Below, one piece after another: positions 33,448 to 44,179 of a stretch of DNA of 64,000 nucleotides. Each line of letters begins with the position of its first letter. The stretch's first letter is position 1. Source of the stretch: Podospora bellae-mahoneyi. Taxonomy: Eukaryota > Ascomycota > Sordariomycetes > Sordariales > Podosporaceae. The notes beneath the pieces were generated by a model. That model was given only the letters and a program-made list of their open reading frames with translations, did not search any database and had not been told where the DNA came from. A program made the position numbers and the translations under genes. The stretch covers positions 3,782,001-3,846,000 of the forward strand of contig NC_085884.1 in assembly GCF_035222275.1 (NCBI RefSeq), given 5' to 3'.

Positions 33448-33898
33448 TTAATCAGCGGCGTGCAAAATACCCTCTAGAACCTCAATGCTTTTCTGAAACC
33501 TCTCGTGTGCATTTATCATCTCCTCAAACCTCTCCTCGAGCTGGCCAATGTGTACCTGCAGACTCGCAATGAAGGCCTTGTCGTCCGGAATAATGAAGTT
33601 CGTATTCTCCTCTCTTTGAAGGTGCTCCTTCGCCAACGCTAAACGCTCCTCCAAATCACCATCCACCACATCCTCATCCTCATGCATATTCTCCTCCCAC
33701 TCCTCATCCATAACACCAACCATCGCCTCATCATCCCCGCCAGAGTCAACAACGCGGCTTTTTTCTCCTGTGAAAGAATTCCAACAAACTTTCCGCATCC
33801 TTTTCGGTATGTTCACAGGAAGTCCTCTTTGGGCCGGACTCGTTAAGCCGTTTCTGGCGCTCAAACGGAAGCTTCTTCTTGACGACCTCCCGAACCAT
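33448..33898 (-). pseudogene. damaged or mis-modelled acidic coiled-coil gene
   Basis: An ATG at 33898 opens MVREVVKKKLPFERQKRLNE and runs to a GTGAAC donor at 33816. A 49-bp intron ends in TTCACAG, and from 33767 an open frame runs to 33448 with acidic text (DDEAMVGVMDEEWEENMHED) and a coiled coil (ALAKEHLQREENTNFIIPDD, LQVHIGQLEERFEEMINAHE, RFQKSIEVLEGILHAAD). The total exon length is divisible by three, so the frames agree, but the junction codon itself reads TGA. Without splicing the frame ends soon after KKPRC. So either this copy is inactive or the real splice differs. The family is not recognised. Product length would be about 133 residues. Confidence 0.4.
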
Positions 33899-34486
33899 CG
33901 CAGATGCTGGCAATACGATTCATTGTCAAGAAATAGTGCTTACCCCTCGTGAGGGGCTATATCATGTCCAAATCAGCAGCTTTGTTAGCTTCCCAGACCT
34001 GAAAACAAGCGGCTCGTCGTCTTTGCTTGTATCCAAGGTTGGCTATGTCGTTGTCGGAAGGCATTGTATGTTGTGCGATTGTGTTGTCTAGGGAGCTGTT
34101 AGCACCACACCTGTCTTTGGGGGGCGAGATGTTCTCGACTTACTTGCGTGATGAGGGGATTCCGTTTGAGGGAAGTGCTCTGAATACAACAATAAGGACT
34201 ATCCAAAACGCGCTTTCCCTGACTGAGGCCATCAACGTCCTGGTGGTGCCTTGGACTGCCTCTCCGGGATGCTGCCTGAGGAGCCATGATATCACCACTA
34301 CCGGTGAGCACCTGTACGAGCAGTGCAAGATATTATTACAGGGTGATTTATGGACTGATGATCAAATATGTCCTCAAAAGGGGATGATCGACATCTGATG
34401 GTGTTGAAATATAGCATCTGGAAAATGGGTGGTGAAATAGCAATACTTTCGAGGCCAAAAGGCCTAGCCTCTCAGAGTATGTGTCA
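33899..34486. other. intergenic
   Basis: About 590 bp. The plus open frame 34027-34398 contains STYLRDEGIPFEGSALNTTI and might be a fragment of something real, but nothing joins to it. Otherwise nothing is seen. Confidence 0.3.
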
Positions 34487-35835
34487 TCAGTCTTCTTCCA
34501 TCTCCGATACTGCCTCGGCAAACTGCTTCCATAACTCAGACATCCCATCAACATTTTCATGCTCTTCTCCTCCATATAAAAGCCACATCTCGTCTGCTCT
34601 CTGGATAAATACCCCTGCCTTTTTCAGCTCGTTCAGCTCGATGTAAGCTCTGGCAAAATGGGCATAATACTCCACCAGCTGCGGCTGTAGTTCTTCTTTT
34701 TCGATCAACATCATCGCCTCCCTGACCAGCTGGTCAACCCTCTCCACACTCCCCAACTCAGCAGCCTTCCCCAACGTCTGGTAGATCTCCAGGATCCTGT
34801 CTCTCCGATCATCAGCAGCCTCCCTCTCCCTTGCCGGCGCAGCGCAAAGTGCACACTGACACTGAAACCCCCACGGCTGAAGGACCGCCTTCCTCTGCTC
34901 GTAAGTGTACCCGAGCGGTGCATCTGCAATCCCATGTCAGCAACCCGTTCTATCCCTAACTGACAAAACAAAGCAAACTCACAGCTATGCGCCACCTCCT
35001 CCCCCTTTCCGATTCCTCTCAGAGCAACCACTTCCATAGCCATCTTACTCGGCACCCACCTCCAAAACGCATTCGGCCTGCAGTTGTGATTCACCCTCGA
35101 CCCCTCAAGAAAAAGCGCCAAGTGTCCCTCCCCCGCGATCTCAATCCCGAAGCCGTTTGTCCTTAGCACGTCCACGACTACAAAATATTATCAGCATACC
35201 CGTCCTGACTCCATCACATGACAATATTACTCACCCCAATCCTTTTCATTGCTAGGATTACTCCTCGCCAACCCCTCCACCTCCCTCCTCGTCTCCTCGG
35301 GCAGATTTCCCACCGCCACATCAAGCATCCTCCTCTTGTTCTTGGCCGAGTACCGATCCCCATTGATAAACTCCAACCTGACGATCAAGACGGGAAAGCC
35401 AACCATTATTGTCTCGTGTTGCTTGAAGTTGCCTGTTGCAACCAGACCAAGGCCGCGGTTGGGGAGAGGGGCGATTTTCCATTTTTCTGCGGAGGTGTTG
35501 AAGCGGCGGAAGGGAGGGGGAACGAGGGAGTCATCAAGGGCAGGGGAAATTAAAGCTGCGGCTAAGGGGGGGAAGGTGATGACGGAAAGGCCTTGGTTGC
35601 GGATGTGGGGGGTGGTGAAGATGCAATCGGGGGGTCCGGACTCGTAGCCGTCTGATGGGGTTGGGCACCAGGGGGTGGGGGACCAGAAACTGCCGTCTGA
35701 CTCGAGGGGGCAGGTTGGGATAGGGGAGGAGAGGAGGGGGGTGGGGAGGCAGGTTGTGTATTGGACGGATGCGAGAACTGAAGAGGAGAAGGTAGAGATG
35801 ACGAGGAGGGGGATGGTGGCAGGGAGGCGCTTCAT
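34487..35835 (-). CDS. SET-domain protein with N-terminal signal peptide
   Basis: Three exons, 35835-35235, 35177-34983 and 34923-34487, join through GTGAGT donors to give 410 residues. The first 22 residues (MKRLPATIPLLVISTFSSSV) form a strong signal peptide or anchor. From about residue 125 a SET domain follows: KIAPLPNRGLGLVATGNFKQ, HETIMVGFPVLIV, NGFGIEIAGEGHLALFLEGS, RVNHNCRPNAFWRW and GIGKGEEVAHSYAPLGYTYE. After it comes a post-SET-like Cys cluster, GFQCQCALCAAP. RVNHNCRPN and the HSY motif are the AdoMet/active-site elements. A helical C-terminal region of about 120 residues ends EMEED. SET enzymes methylate lysines of histones or other proteins. A secretory leader on one is unusual, so its substrate is likely not chromatin (inference). 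All active-site motifs look intact. Confidence 0.9.
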
Positions 35836-36775
35836 TTTGATGTAGGGAAGAAGATAGGTCAGTTAAGTGAGGGTACCGTCATCTTGATCGTGGACGGTGC
35901 TGAGATATAAGTCGGCTTACAAGAGCGAGGAGCAGCAAAGACATGATACACAAACTGAACATGACACATGGTCGGTTCTTGTTTTAGTCTATACAGCCGG
36001 CTTAGCCAGGAAATTATATCAGACGGGTTTAGCCAATGAGGGAGGTTTTGTAGATTCTTGTGACTGGTTGAGCTTGGATGGTGTGGTAATTAACCGAGTG
36101 GAGGGCCAGGGTCATTCCAGACAGAGTCTTGGGCAGGAATCAGGATTGACTTTTATATCTATGAATGTATTTGAAATGTCCGCATTCTATGAAGAAGCTG
36201 TTAATACTGGTAAATGCAAAACAATGTGATAATTATTCAATCCCTGGTCTTGTCTCACAATGCTGACTAGGTTCAAATGATAGTCGGAGGAGTCAAGGAT
36301 CAATTGATGAATCAGGGCAATCTCAGGTTGCCAGACTGGCCGACACCGCTCCTTGGAAAGTTGAATATCTTGTTGACTGCCCCTGGATGTTGACCTTGGA
36401 CTGGTTGGTTGGTTGGTGAACCACAGCAGTCTTTGGTGCCGCATGTCGATGTCCGGAACCGGGTGAGATTTTGTGGTGTTCACGTCAAACACGTCAACAA
36501 AAAGACATGTCCGATGTGGAGTCTCCCTTCCTTGCTGTGGCCGGGCAGCAACGAAACAAATACCAGTCTAAAAAAAAAAAATCAGAAAATGCGTGCACGT
36601 CCGCGATACCCGGCTATCTGGCCAACCACGGCCTGTCGTTCGCTTAAAAGTGGGGAGGATCTACTCCAAGAAAGGAAAAAAATAAAAAATAAAAAAGGGG
36701 AGATGCCCTGGAAGCTTGAGCTCAAAAAAAAAAAAGACAAAGCTTCTTGCCCCTCTTCTCATTGTCGTAATCAAC

Positions 36776-36815
<40 letters not shown>

Positions 36816-36958
36816 TATTTTATTTTTTATCTTCCACTCACTGCCAACGTTCTTTCCTTTTTTCTTCCTCACTTTGCCTTCGCTCTCCCTGGTCCCCCAC
36901 CGCCACCGCTTTTTTTTTCTGCACCTGCATTCAACCACTGGCTTTCTTCCCTTCAAAC
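35836..36958. other. intergenic with long pyrimidine tract
   Basis: About 1.1 kb, with promoters of two divergent genes. Near 36781-36810 lies a long run of T, and 36810-36960 is CT-rich, as often seen before highly expressed fungal genes. The plus open frame at 36409-37191 runs through the T tract (poly-Phe) and is rejected. Confidence 0.4.
36780..36809 (+). repeat. poly-T tract in promoter
   Basis: A run of roughly 28 T lies about 150 bp upstream of the ATG at 36959. Poly(dA:dT) tracts exclude nucleosomes and mark open promoters. The exact length may vary between isolates or reads. Confidence 0.8.
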
Positions 36959-38552
36959 ATGCCTCCGTCAAAGAGAACCTCATTACAGGCGCAATCTTCT
37001 GCCTCCAAAGACCAAGTATGTGCCTCGTGTTCCACCTCTTTTCTTTTTTTCATGAGCCCGTTTGTCTATTTTCACTCTCACTCTTTCAAAACGGCAGACA
37101 AAGTCTCATTTTCACGCTCACCTTCTCGATTTTCAAAACCCTCATCTTTCTCCCTCAACCGCTCCATTCGATACTCACATTTTTCAACTGAAACAGAAGA
37201 AGAAGAAAAACATCACCACAACAGCTGGCCCACCAACGGCAACAACCGCACCAGAGGAGTCAGAGCCTATGTCTCCTCGTAATAGCATCACGGTAGCACA
37301 TCGAACCATGCCTCCTCCTCCCGCTACACGCGCTCGCAGCAGCAGCGCTAGCAGCAAGTCAGGGTCAAGCTCTCTTTCATCCAGCCACAGCAGTCCGCCT
37401 CCAGCCAGTGCACCCAAGGAGAAGGCGATGCCAACCCCAGTCTCGGACGAGGTGGAGATGAGGTCTCCAACAAGTGCGAAGGCTGCTCCAGTATCAACCA
37501 GCCCCAGTGCTAAGACTAACGGCAATCCCGTGGTCAACTCCGATACCAACGGTACTGTAGATGACATCCCGCCAGTGGTACACGCCAAGGGCACACTTCA
37601 GGTCATCGCTCCCAGGAAGGCCCACTCACAGATGATGCAACCAGCTTACTCTTTTGAGTTTTGCAACAATATCGATGAGATCACTGTGCGTCAACTGGAA
37701 GAGGACATTGCTGCCTACCACAACGACATGGCCTTTGTTCAAGCCCAACTCTCGGATGAAACTCTGACCCCTCAAGAGTCCCGCACTTTCCAACTGCGGT
37801 TGCTTGATCTTGGCCACCAGATTCGCCATTGCAGGCACCGGATCGAACAGATTTCATTCCAGAACCGCAAGATGGTCAAACCAATTGGTTACAGCCGTCC
37901 TGCATACACCAATGCCTTTACCCCTATGGTCCCAGCAGCGACTGGCGGCATCAATGGCACGTCCTCCTTCACCGCCAAGCAGCGCCCTGACGACACGGTG
38001 TCTTCGACGCTGACAACGTCGAAGCGCCCTGCTGAAGACGATGAGGATGAAGGAATGACGGATGGACCCTCCAAGAGAGCCAAGCAGTCCCCTTCACCGA
38101 TCACAGGAACCCAACTCACCGAAGAGTACGATTTGAGCGAGATCGAGATCGTTGACACGGGTGAAGAGGGCGACTTACCTGGCGTCATCACTGTTCTTCA
38201 GCGTCTCGGGTTTTGGAAGTGCCGCCTCTGCTGCTCTCCCAAGTATTTGCTCGCGGGCAGTGGTAGGTCACCGGCTGCGCCATGCAAGTGGCCACTGAAG
38301 GACATCAGCAAAATGATTACGCATTTTACGGAAATGCATAGCGAGCATAGCGTCAATGAGCGTTGTTATGAGTTGGGGATTGCGCTGGCCAAGAATCGCG
38401 GACCGTTTGAGTACTGGCTTCGGAGGACGAGGAATCAGAATATTGGGGATGGCAGGTGCCTTGACGAGGCAATTTATAAGTTGGTGAATGGGCAGATGCC
38501 CGCTCTGTTGAGGCAGCACAGTCGGGCGGCAGCGGGGGTTGCTATGGAGTAG
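36959..38552 (+). CDS. nuclear-type protein with C-terminal C/H zinc-finger-like module
   Basis: Two exons, 36959-37015 (MPPSKRTSLQAQSSASKDQ) and 37197-38552, joined in phase 0 through GTATGT and ACAG, give 470 residues. The first about 150 residues are Ser/Pro/Thr-rich and disordered. A helical part follows (DEITVRQLEEDIAAYHNDMA, VQAQLSDETLTPQESRTFQL, RHCRHRIEQISFQNRKMV), consistent with a coiled coil. Next come an acidic region, a KRPAEDDEDEGMTDGPSKRA segment that can act as nuclear localisation signal, and a folded C-terminus: GFWKCRLCCSPKYLLAGSG, then KMITHFTEMHSEHSVNERCY. The C-x2-C pair and the H-x4-H pattern could bind zinc, like BED or C2H2 fingers. The protein probably acts in the nucleus, perhaps in transcription; I cannot name the family. 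Confidence 0.8.
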
Positions 38553-39341
38553 GTTATGGAGCTCTGAAGGGTATTGTTCTGTATGGATGGGTTTCGCGCT
38601 GCTTTCAGAGGGCTGCATCTTGTTTCTACGGGGTTTTGAAGCATAGGATTTTCGCGTCGCGTTGGTGGTGATGGGTGGTCAGGGCCATCACATGAACGGG
38701 CCGTGATCGCAGGGCAAAGCGAGACAAGAGCGAAAGCGATGGGGAGAGCGACATCCAGGACGAGCGTTCATACCGTATTGAATCCTTGTTGCATCAGATA
38801 TTTGGTTTAAACACGGTTGGTGTAGTGTTGTGCGTGCTTTCCTGTAGTTTTAGTTCGCCACGGAGAGGTGTCCCTGGGATCACGGGCGAGATCAATCCTG
38901 TTCCGAACAGCCATCTGTGAGGTATGAATGTAACCCTCCACCTGCTTACAGACCTTCGGATCTATGGTCATGTTAAAACATTTGATTTTGTACTCTTTGC
39001 AGTTGCCTCTCCCCCCACCTGACTCAACTTACCTTATCAGAAAAGCCTGTCATCTGCCAGCGGATATGGGAGCACAAGCCTGGGGTGCTGTGAACCCCAA
39101 CAATTCACTTGGTTTCGGTCACTCACTCGTGAGCACCTAGACAGGAGCAGATGGTAAGCGCTCACCTATCACCGCTTGCTCCTACCTGAGGGAATTGATC
39201 GCCATTTCCCGGGCTGTAGGTCTCTGGTGGCTATAAAGCGTGATAACCTCTGCGACTCCTTCCACACACTTCATTCAACCTCCTCCACTCCATTAGCTAG
39301 CAGGTACCTAACCAAGCAATAGAAACCTCAACACCAGCAGC
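38553..39341. other. intergenic / promoter of the first secreted paralogue
   Basis: About 790 bp with the 3' flank of the nuclear-type gene and the promoter of the next gene. No other gene is seen. Confidence 0.4.
39233..39238 (+). promoter_or_regulatory. TATA box
   Basis: TATAAA lies 104 bp upstream of the ATG at 39342, a normal spacing for a strongly regulated fungal gene. Confidence 0.55.
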
Positions 39342-40079
39342 ATGATCTCTCTCACCACCTTCCTCACCAGCACTCTAGCCCTCTTTGGCGTTTGTCCATC
39401 CTCACTCCCTTCCACTCCCCATCCCAATTAACCCACCCAACAGGTTGTTGTCCACACCGGCTTCGGCCCCGACGGCAAAGCCATGGTCGATCTCGCCTTT
39501 GACCTCCCCATTAACCCGGCCGAGCCGAACAGCGCAAAGATTAGCGTTACCGGCACCATCGAGCAGGCCGTTGCGAAGATGGAGGGGGAGTACCCCGGCT
39601 GGGACGCGACATTTACGTCCCAGCCTGGTGCCGCTGGTGGTGGTGGTGATAGTGTCTCGAGAATCTTTGAACCGGACCACTACGACTGCAATGTCCCCGG
39701 GGATGAGGACGCGTTGCAGGAGCAGATCTTTGAGGGGATTGAGTACCTCCGGAGGTTGAATGATACTGCCAGGAACGGGCCCGGGCCAGAGAATTGTGGG
39801 AGGGTTAGTTGTAGTTGGAATTCGGCTATTATTTGGTGTAATAATGTGAGTGTTATGAGAGGGGAGGGCGGAGGGCGGAGGGCGGAGGGCGGAGGGCGGT
39901 TGGGCTAACCTGTGTAACTGCAGAATGACTTTGAGAAGGAGCTTCAGTGGAGGGATATTGCTAATGCGGCGGCGTATGTTACTGTCAAGTGTGCGCTTGA
40001 TCAGACGGTGTACGTCAAAGGGCATGGTGAGTATACTAAGGAGGGGTGGTATGTGGTGTTGCGGAGGGATCGGTGCTGA
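39342..40079 (+). CDS. small secreted protein, paralogue A
   Basis: Three exons, 39342-39389, 39444-39845 and 39924-40079, give 201 residues. The start MISLTTFLTSTLALFGVVVH is a signal peptide split by intron 1 after residue 16. The mature part has KISVTGTIEQAVAKMEGEYP then GWDATF, a Gly-rich linker, DHYDCNVPGDEDALQEQIFE, GIEYLRRLNDTARNGPGPEN, CGRVSCSWNSAIIWCNN, and after intron 2 NDFEKELQWRDIANAAAYVT, ending LRRDRC. Six or so Cys are placed for disulfides. It is a clear paralogue of the next gene: the intron positions, exon 1 length and blocks GTIxxAVAxMExxYPGW, NGPG, NCGRVSCSW, WCN and FEKE are shared. No catalytic motif is known; the type fits effectors or other apoplastic proteins. Intron 2 holds a 7-bp tandem repeat. 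Confidence 0.88.
39863..39897 (+). repeat. (GGAGGGC)5 in an intron
   Basis: Five perfect 7-bp units lie within intron 2 of paralogue A. Copy number may differ between isolates. The run is G-rich and may form structured DNA or RNA. Confidence 0.9.
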
Positions 40080-40775
40080 GCAGACTTGGTGAGTGGGGGT
40101 TTAGTTGGCCTGGGATGCAGTTTTTGAAGCATTTTTAGGTGGAGGTTGGGTTTATGGCCTGGTGTTGATGTTGTCGTCACTTTGAGGCGAACACGGATAA
40201 GGCACCGAGTTTAGCTACTGAACTCGCATGGATCCTCTTTTGCGAATAGCTTCGCTGTCACATACCTACCTTCATTTTGCATTCTGTGATCGCCAATTAT
40301 CTCATCTCATGCCTAGAAAGTTTTGCTGGTGGAGGGCCGCGCAGGTGGGTTGGCCTCCAGCAACGGGTGGCATGTTCTCCGCCGCCCCTGCCTTACAACT
40401 CGGGGCTGGCTTCAAAGAAAGTCAGATAATCATTCTGGCCCACAGCCCCGAGAACCATTCTCGTCACTTGGAAGCACATATCCGCACGCTGCGGACCGGG
40501 AGCAATGGCGGACGTCACGAGCTCCACCTCGAGGTACAGGCCAGCCTGGAGCAGCATTAAAGCAGCACTTACGGCCGAGAAATTGTGGGAACATCTCGTT
40601 ATTTCATTCGAATAGTTGAATCGGATCATGCAGTGAACCTACTTGCTCCTGGGTGGGCCACGGCCACTCTCGGGTGAGTATATATTCTTGTGCTCCTGCT
40701 CCCGTTGTCTTCTCCCCTTCCCTAACAATCCATCAGACTCACAACCACCACCTCCAACCACTCACCGTGATCACA
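40080..40775. other. intergenic / promoter of the second paralogue
   Basis: About 700 bp. Open frames at 40228-40619 carry no motif. It includes the TATA element of paralogue B. Confidence 0.4.
40678..40686 (+). promoter_or_regulatory. TATA box
   Basis: A TATATATT-like element about 90-95 bp upstream of the ATG at 40776, matching the arrangement at paralogue A. Confidence 0.5.
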
Positions 40776-41586
40776 ATGTTGACAGCCTCCACCGTCTTCG
40801 CCAGCTTTCTGGCTCTCTCCACGGTGAGATCATACCTCCACACCCCTTGACTTTCCATCATCAGAGTCTCACTAACTAGTATCTCAGGTCGCTGTGGCCA
40901 TTCCCGCCCGCCGCGCCGATGACCCCGGCCCCAACTCGGGCATTGACCCCCAGGGAATCTTCGGCTACGGCACCGTCCCCATCTCCTGGGACCTCCCAAC
41001 CGACCTGAACAACCCCTCCGCCGGCACCATCACCGTGACCGGCACAGTCCAAGAAGCCGTCGCAGCCATGGAAGCCGCCTACCCAGGCTGGAACGCCACC
41101 TTCCAGTCCAAGCTTCCGGCCCCCACCGCGGAGCAGCAGGAGGACGGCGACGATACCTCTGACTTGGGCCTCTTCTCCTTCCCCACGCGCGAGTCGTTCA
41201 CATGCGACCTCCCTTACGTCCAGGCCAGCAAGCGTATGATTTGGGATGGCATCCGCTACCTCCGCACATTGAGTGGTTCGGCCAAGAATGGCCCCGGTAG
41301 CCCGGGCAGGGGCAACTGCGGGAGGGTGAGCTGCAGTTGGAGTGCGGCTATTTGGTGGTGCAATGATGTCGGTTTTGTCGTGTGTGGTGTTGATCTATGG
41401 AAAATTACTAACAGTGACGAAACACAGAATAACTTCGAGAAGGAGGTTGGGTGGAATGATATTGCTGATGGTGCTGAGTTCCTCTGCCGCTCCGACTGTG
41501 TCCACAGGAAGAAGGACGTCTTGGGCCAGGTGTTTTACACGGATAAGTGGAATGTGATTGTTCGTCACGATCAGAACAACTGCTAG
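40776..41586 (+). CDS. small secreted protein, paralogue B
   Basis: Three exons, 40776-40823, 40888-41367 and 41428-41586, give 228 residues. The signal peptide (MLTASTVFASFLALSTVAVA) is split by intron 1 after residue 16, as in paralogue A. The mature protein has a short propeptide ending ARRADD, then TITVTGTVQEAVAAMEAAYP then GWNATF, a low-complexity linker, SFTCDLPYVQASKRMIWDGI, RYLRTLSGSAKNGPGSPGRG, NCGRVSCSWSAAIWWCND and, after intron 2, NNFEKEVGWNDIADGAEFLC, ending RHDQNNC. Intron 2 is 60 bp with a GTCGGT donor; its retention would keep the frame and add 20 residues, but comparison with paralogue A supports removal. Tandem duplication created the pair. Function unknown; secreted, probably disulfide-bonded. 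Confidence 0.88.
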
Positions 41587-41848
41587 AAACCACGAGGATG
41601 GTTGGCAAAAGGGCAGGGGGTGTTTCGGTGGAGCTGTGTCCGGATGAGACAGCAATGATAGTCTCGAGTGGATCTGCGAGACATGATAGCCTCACATTGC
41701 ACAAATAACAGACAGCTTGGTTGAGGATGATTCCAAGGTGAACTTTGTTGCTGTGATATGTCCTGTAGCTAACCAAATGGACCATACAATCCCAGATATT
41801 CTATCCAACCCAGTACCCATCGTCAGGCCCTAAAACTTAGATCAGGCT
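41587..41848. other. short convergent intergenic
   Basis: About 260 bp between the tail-to-tail ends of paralogue B and the next minus-strand gene. Confidence 0.4.
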
Positions 41849-42300
41849 TTAACGGGTGCTGCACCTGTAGGATCCAATGGTGGTGCGATCGCCAAAGGTA
41901 GCGCAGCCGTTGACGCCGTTCTTCCAAATCTGGCCGCCAGTGCAGCCCGCGTTTTCGTAGAAGATGCAGTTCTCTCCGGTGCCGTGGCGGATGGAGACGA
42001 TGGGGAGATGGCCGCTGCAGGCCTGGGCGGGGGCTCCGTTTCTGGCGTAGTGGGTGCAAGACACGCCCGGCATGGACTGGCCAAAGGTGAAGCAGGTGTC
42101 GTGGAAGGTGCTGCCGCGGAGGACGCGGTTCTGGACCTGGTCGTTGCAGATTCTGCTGTCGGCGTAGCCGATGACTGTGGAATAGGTTAGTGATGGGGAA
42201 GAGGGCAAAGGGAGGGGGTGGTGGTTGACGTACTCTGCCAGGCTGAGGCGGACTGGGCCGCTGCGAGGAGGGAGACGAGGGAGGTGAGGGAGAGCTGCAT
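41849..42300 (-). CDS. small secreted Cys-rich protein
   Basis: Two exons, 42300-42234 and 42174-41849 (GTACGT donor, CACAG acceptor), give 130 residues. MQLSLTSLVSLLAAAQSASA is a signal peptide with cleavage probable after SASA. The mature chain of about 110 residues contains eight Cys: SRICNDQV, STFHDTCFTFGQSMPGVSCT, QACSGHL, GENCIFYENAGCTGGQIW, GCATFGDRT and a final GSYRCSTR. Even Cys number and short size indicate a disulfide-stabilised extracellular protein. The NCIFYENAGCTGGQ stretch recalls beta/gamma-crystallin-like strands, but this is only a resemblance. It is convergent with the two paralogues and completes a cluster of three secreted proteins, although it shares no clear sequence with them. 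Confidence 0.85.
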
Positions 42301-44179
42301 TTTGGTGGTTGGTTGGTTGGGTTGTGAGGAAGTGTAGGATGAGGATGGGTGAAGATGATGGGACTGATGGGGGTGATGAAGGTCGTACTTGTAGTTTTTG
42401 CATTGGCTCTTTGATGGAGAAGAGTTTACAGAGAATTGTCCGAGTGATCCAATCGCTGGTTTAGTCGGTCCACTGCTTGTGGAGGAGGATGTTTTCATTG
42501 CTGACCAAGCCATGGTAATTTTCTTTTCGTACTCGGCATCTTGGGTGTTGATAATCGCGAGAATGACGGGTGTTTTGGTCGGGGTGACAATGGATGATGC
42601 TCCATAGCTCCATAGTATGAGTAGGGATGATGATCCTGATGTGGATTCACAATTCGTATGAATGAACCGGGGAAGATGGTGTACCGTAGTGTGGTGAGGT
42701 GTTGTTGCAACGTTAATAGGTGGATCGTATATGGAGGTAGGCTAGGCAACAGTACCAGCAATTGGATGTCTAAGGTAGCGTACATTAGGGGTGCTACTGT
42801 TTCTTATTAATTGAGCTAGGGCTAGATCGGTGTGGAGATGTCGACTGTATGCTACTGATGGTCTAACTCCTTGGTTCACTTCCATCGATCTGAGTCGCGC
42901 GTTGTTGAGGATGTTGGGTGTTTTGGTCTCTTACCTTATCTTGTATGGGCTCTTCCTGAGAGCGTCAACCCCGAAGCATTGAGCCGTGGTATTGTGCGAT
43001 ACTCATGCCATCTAGCACATACATAACATCATTCTCCAATTGACCTACATTCCACCTATCTAGATTTCCCCGAACGGCCTCGGACTCAGGGTCCACGTCC
43101 CAGACGCTTGGGTTTCGTGTTGTAACCCCCTGGAGCCATGGGTATGCAGCACTCTAACCTTGAATCTACTAACCGCTCAGACATTGTAACCTTACATACC
43201 ATTTCCTCGGACTTTCGGTGCATGAATATCTGAGTCGGAACCTGCTAGCATGGTTTTCTTTCTGTTGCTCCAGCTGGGTTTATTCGCAATGCTTTCAACC
43301 ATTCATGCTGACCCCACTGGACAACAAAGATTCTCGCGTTCACTTTTCACCGATCTTTGACTTCATAGCTCCAAAGACAAACTTGGCACCTCTTACCTGC
43401 CCAAGTGGGAATAGCTGTGCACAGGAAGGGTGGATACTGAGGAGCCAGTACGTTATGCTGTACCTGTATCCACCATCGCCTTGGGGTTGCACCCGAGGCT
43501 TGAAGCGGTAACTTAATCGGCGGGATGGGTCTGGCCAGGCGTGGAGTGATGGGATTGTTGATGATATTTGAGAGTCCGATGCTCCGGATGTGTGGGAGAG
43601 CAAGAATGGAGAGTTAGTATTTTTGTAGGACGTCCGTCGAGGGGAATCTCCGGGAAAGCTGTCCAACGCCCGTCTTCGGCGTATCCTCAGATCTTGATGT
43701 CATTCCAACGGTTTGGTCTGTCGCACTTTGCGGTTCAACAACACATCAGAGAGATGGTAGTTTCAAAATCCCACTCATGAATTTCGCACACAAAGCCATG
43801 CTGGCACGAATAGGGTTACAGCTCCGTGGGGCTAACCCCAGTGTGAGTTGATGACTGGAGGAAGTGGAGAGCATCAGATCCCCTCTCTAGGGCCGCTAGT
43901 GGCAATTGGGCAGCTGAACACGCTTCTTGATCCTCCATCACCACCTCGTCGACACGTTGGTAACGACTCGAGTCCAATTCCCAGTCATCGGCTTCCCGCC
44001 ACGTCAGTAGCCAAGGTGTCGTATGTGTGGAGGCTCTCCGGGGTTGGTGTCTCTTCAGGGACCTTGAGCGACCCAGGCTGTCAGCACCGGTGGCTTCTTG
44101 GTGGAAAAGGGGAGTAGATGACTGACCCATGTATGTTCAACATTTGAGCGTCCTCGACTCTTCCAAAACACCCGGGTGG
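42301..44179. other. long intergenic region
   Basis: About 1.9 kb with no supported gene. It starts with a GGTTGGTTGGTT-rich promoter of the Cys-rich gene. Open frames at 43218-43511 and 43848-44117 have no motifs, though the last may be the decayed 5' part of the kinase-TPR gene. Confidence 0.35.

Noticed and set aside
36409-37191. 260-residue open frame with poly-Phe
   Set aside because: It owes its length to the poly-T tract and CT-rich leader; the real first exon at 36959 lies in another frame.
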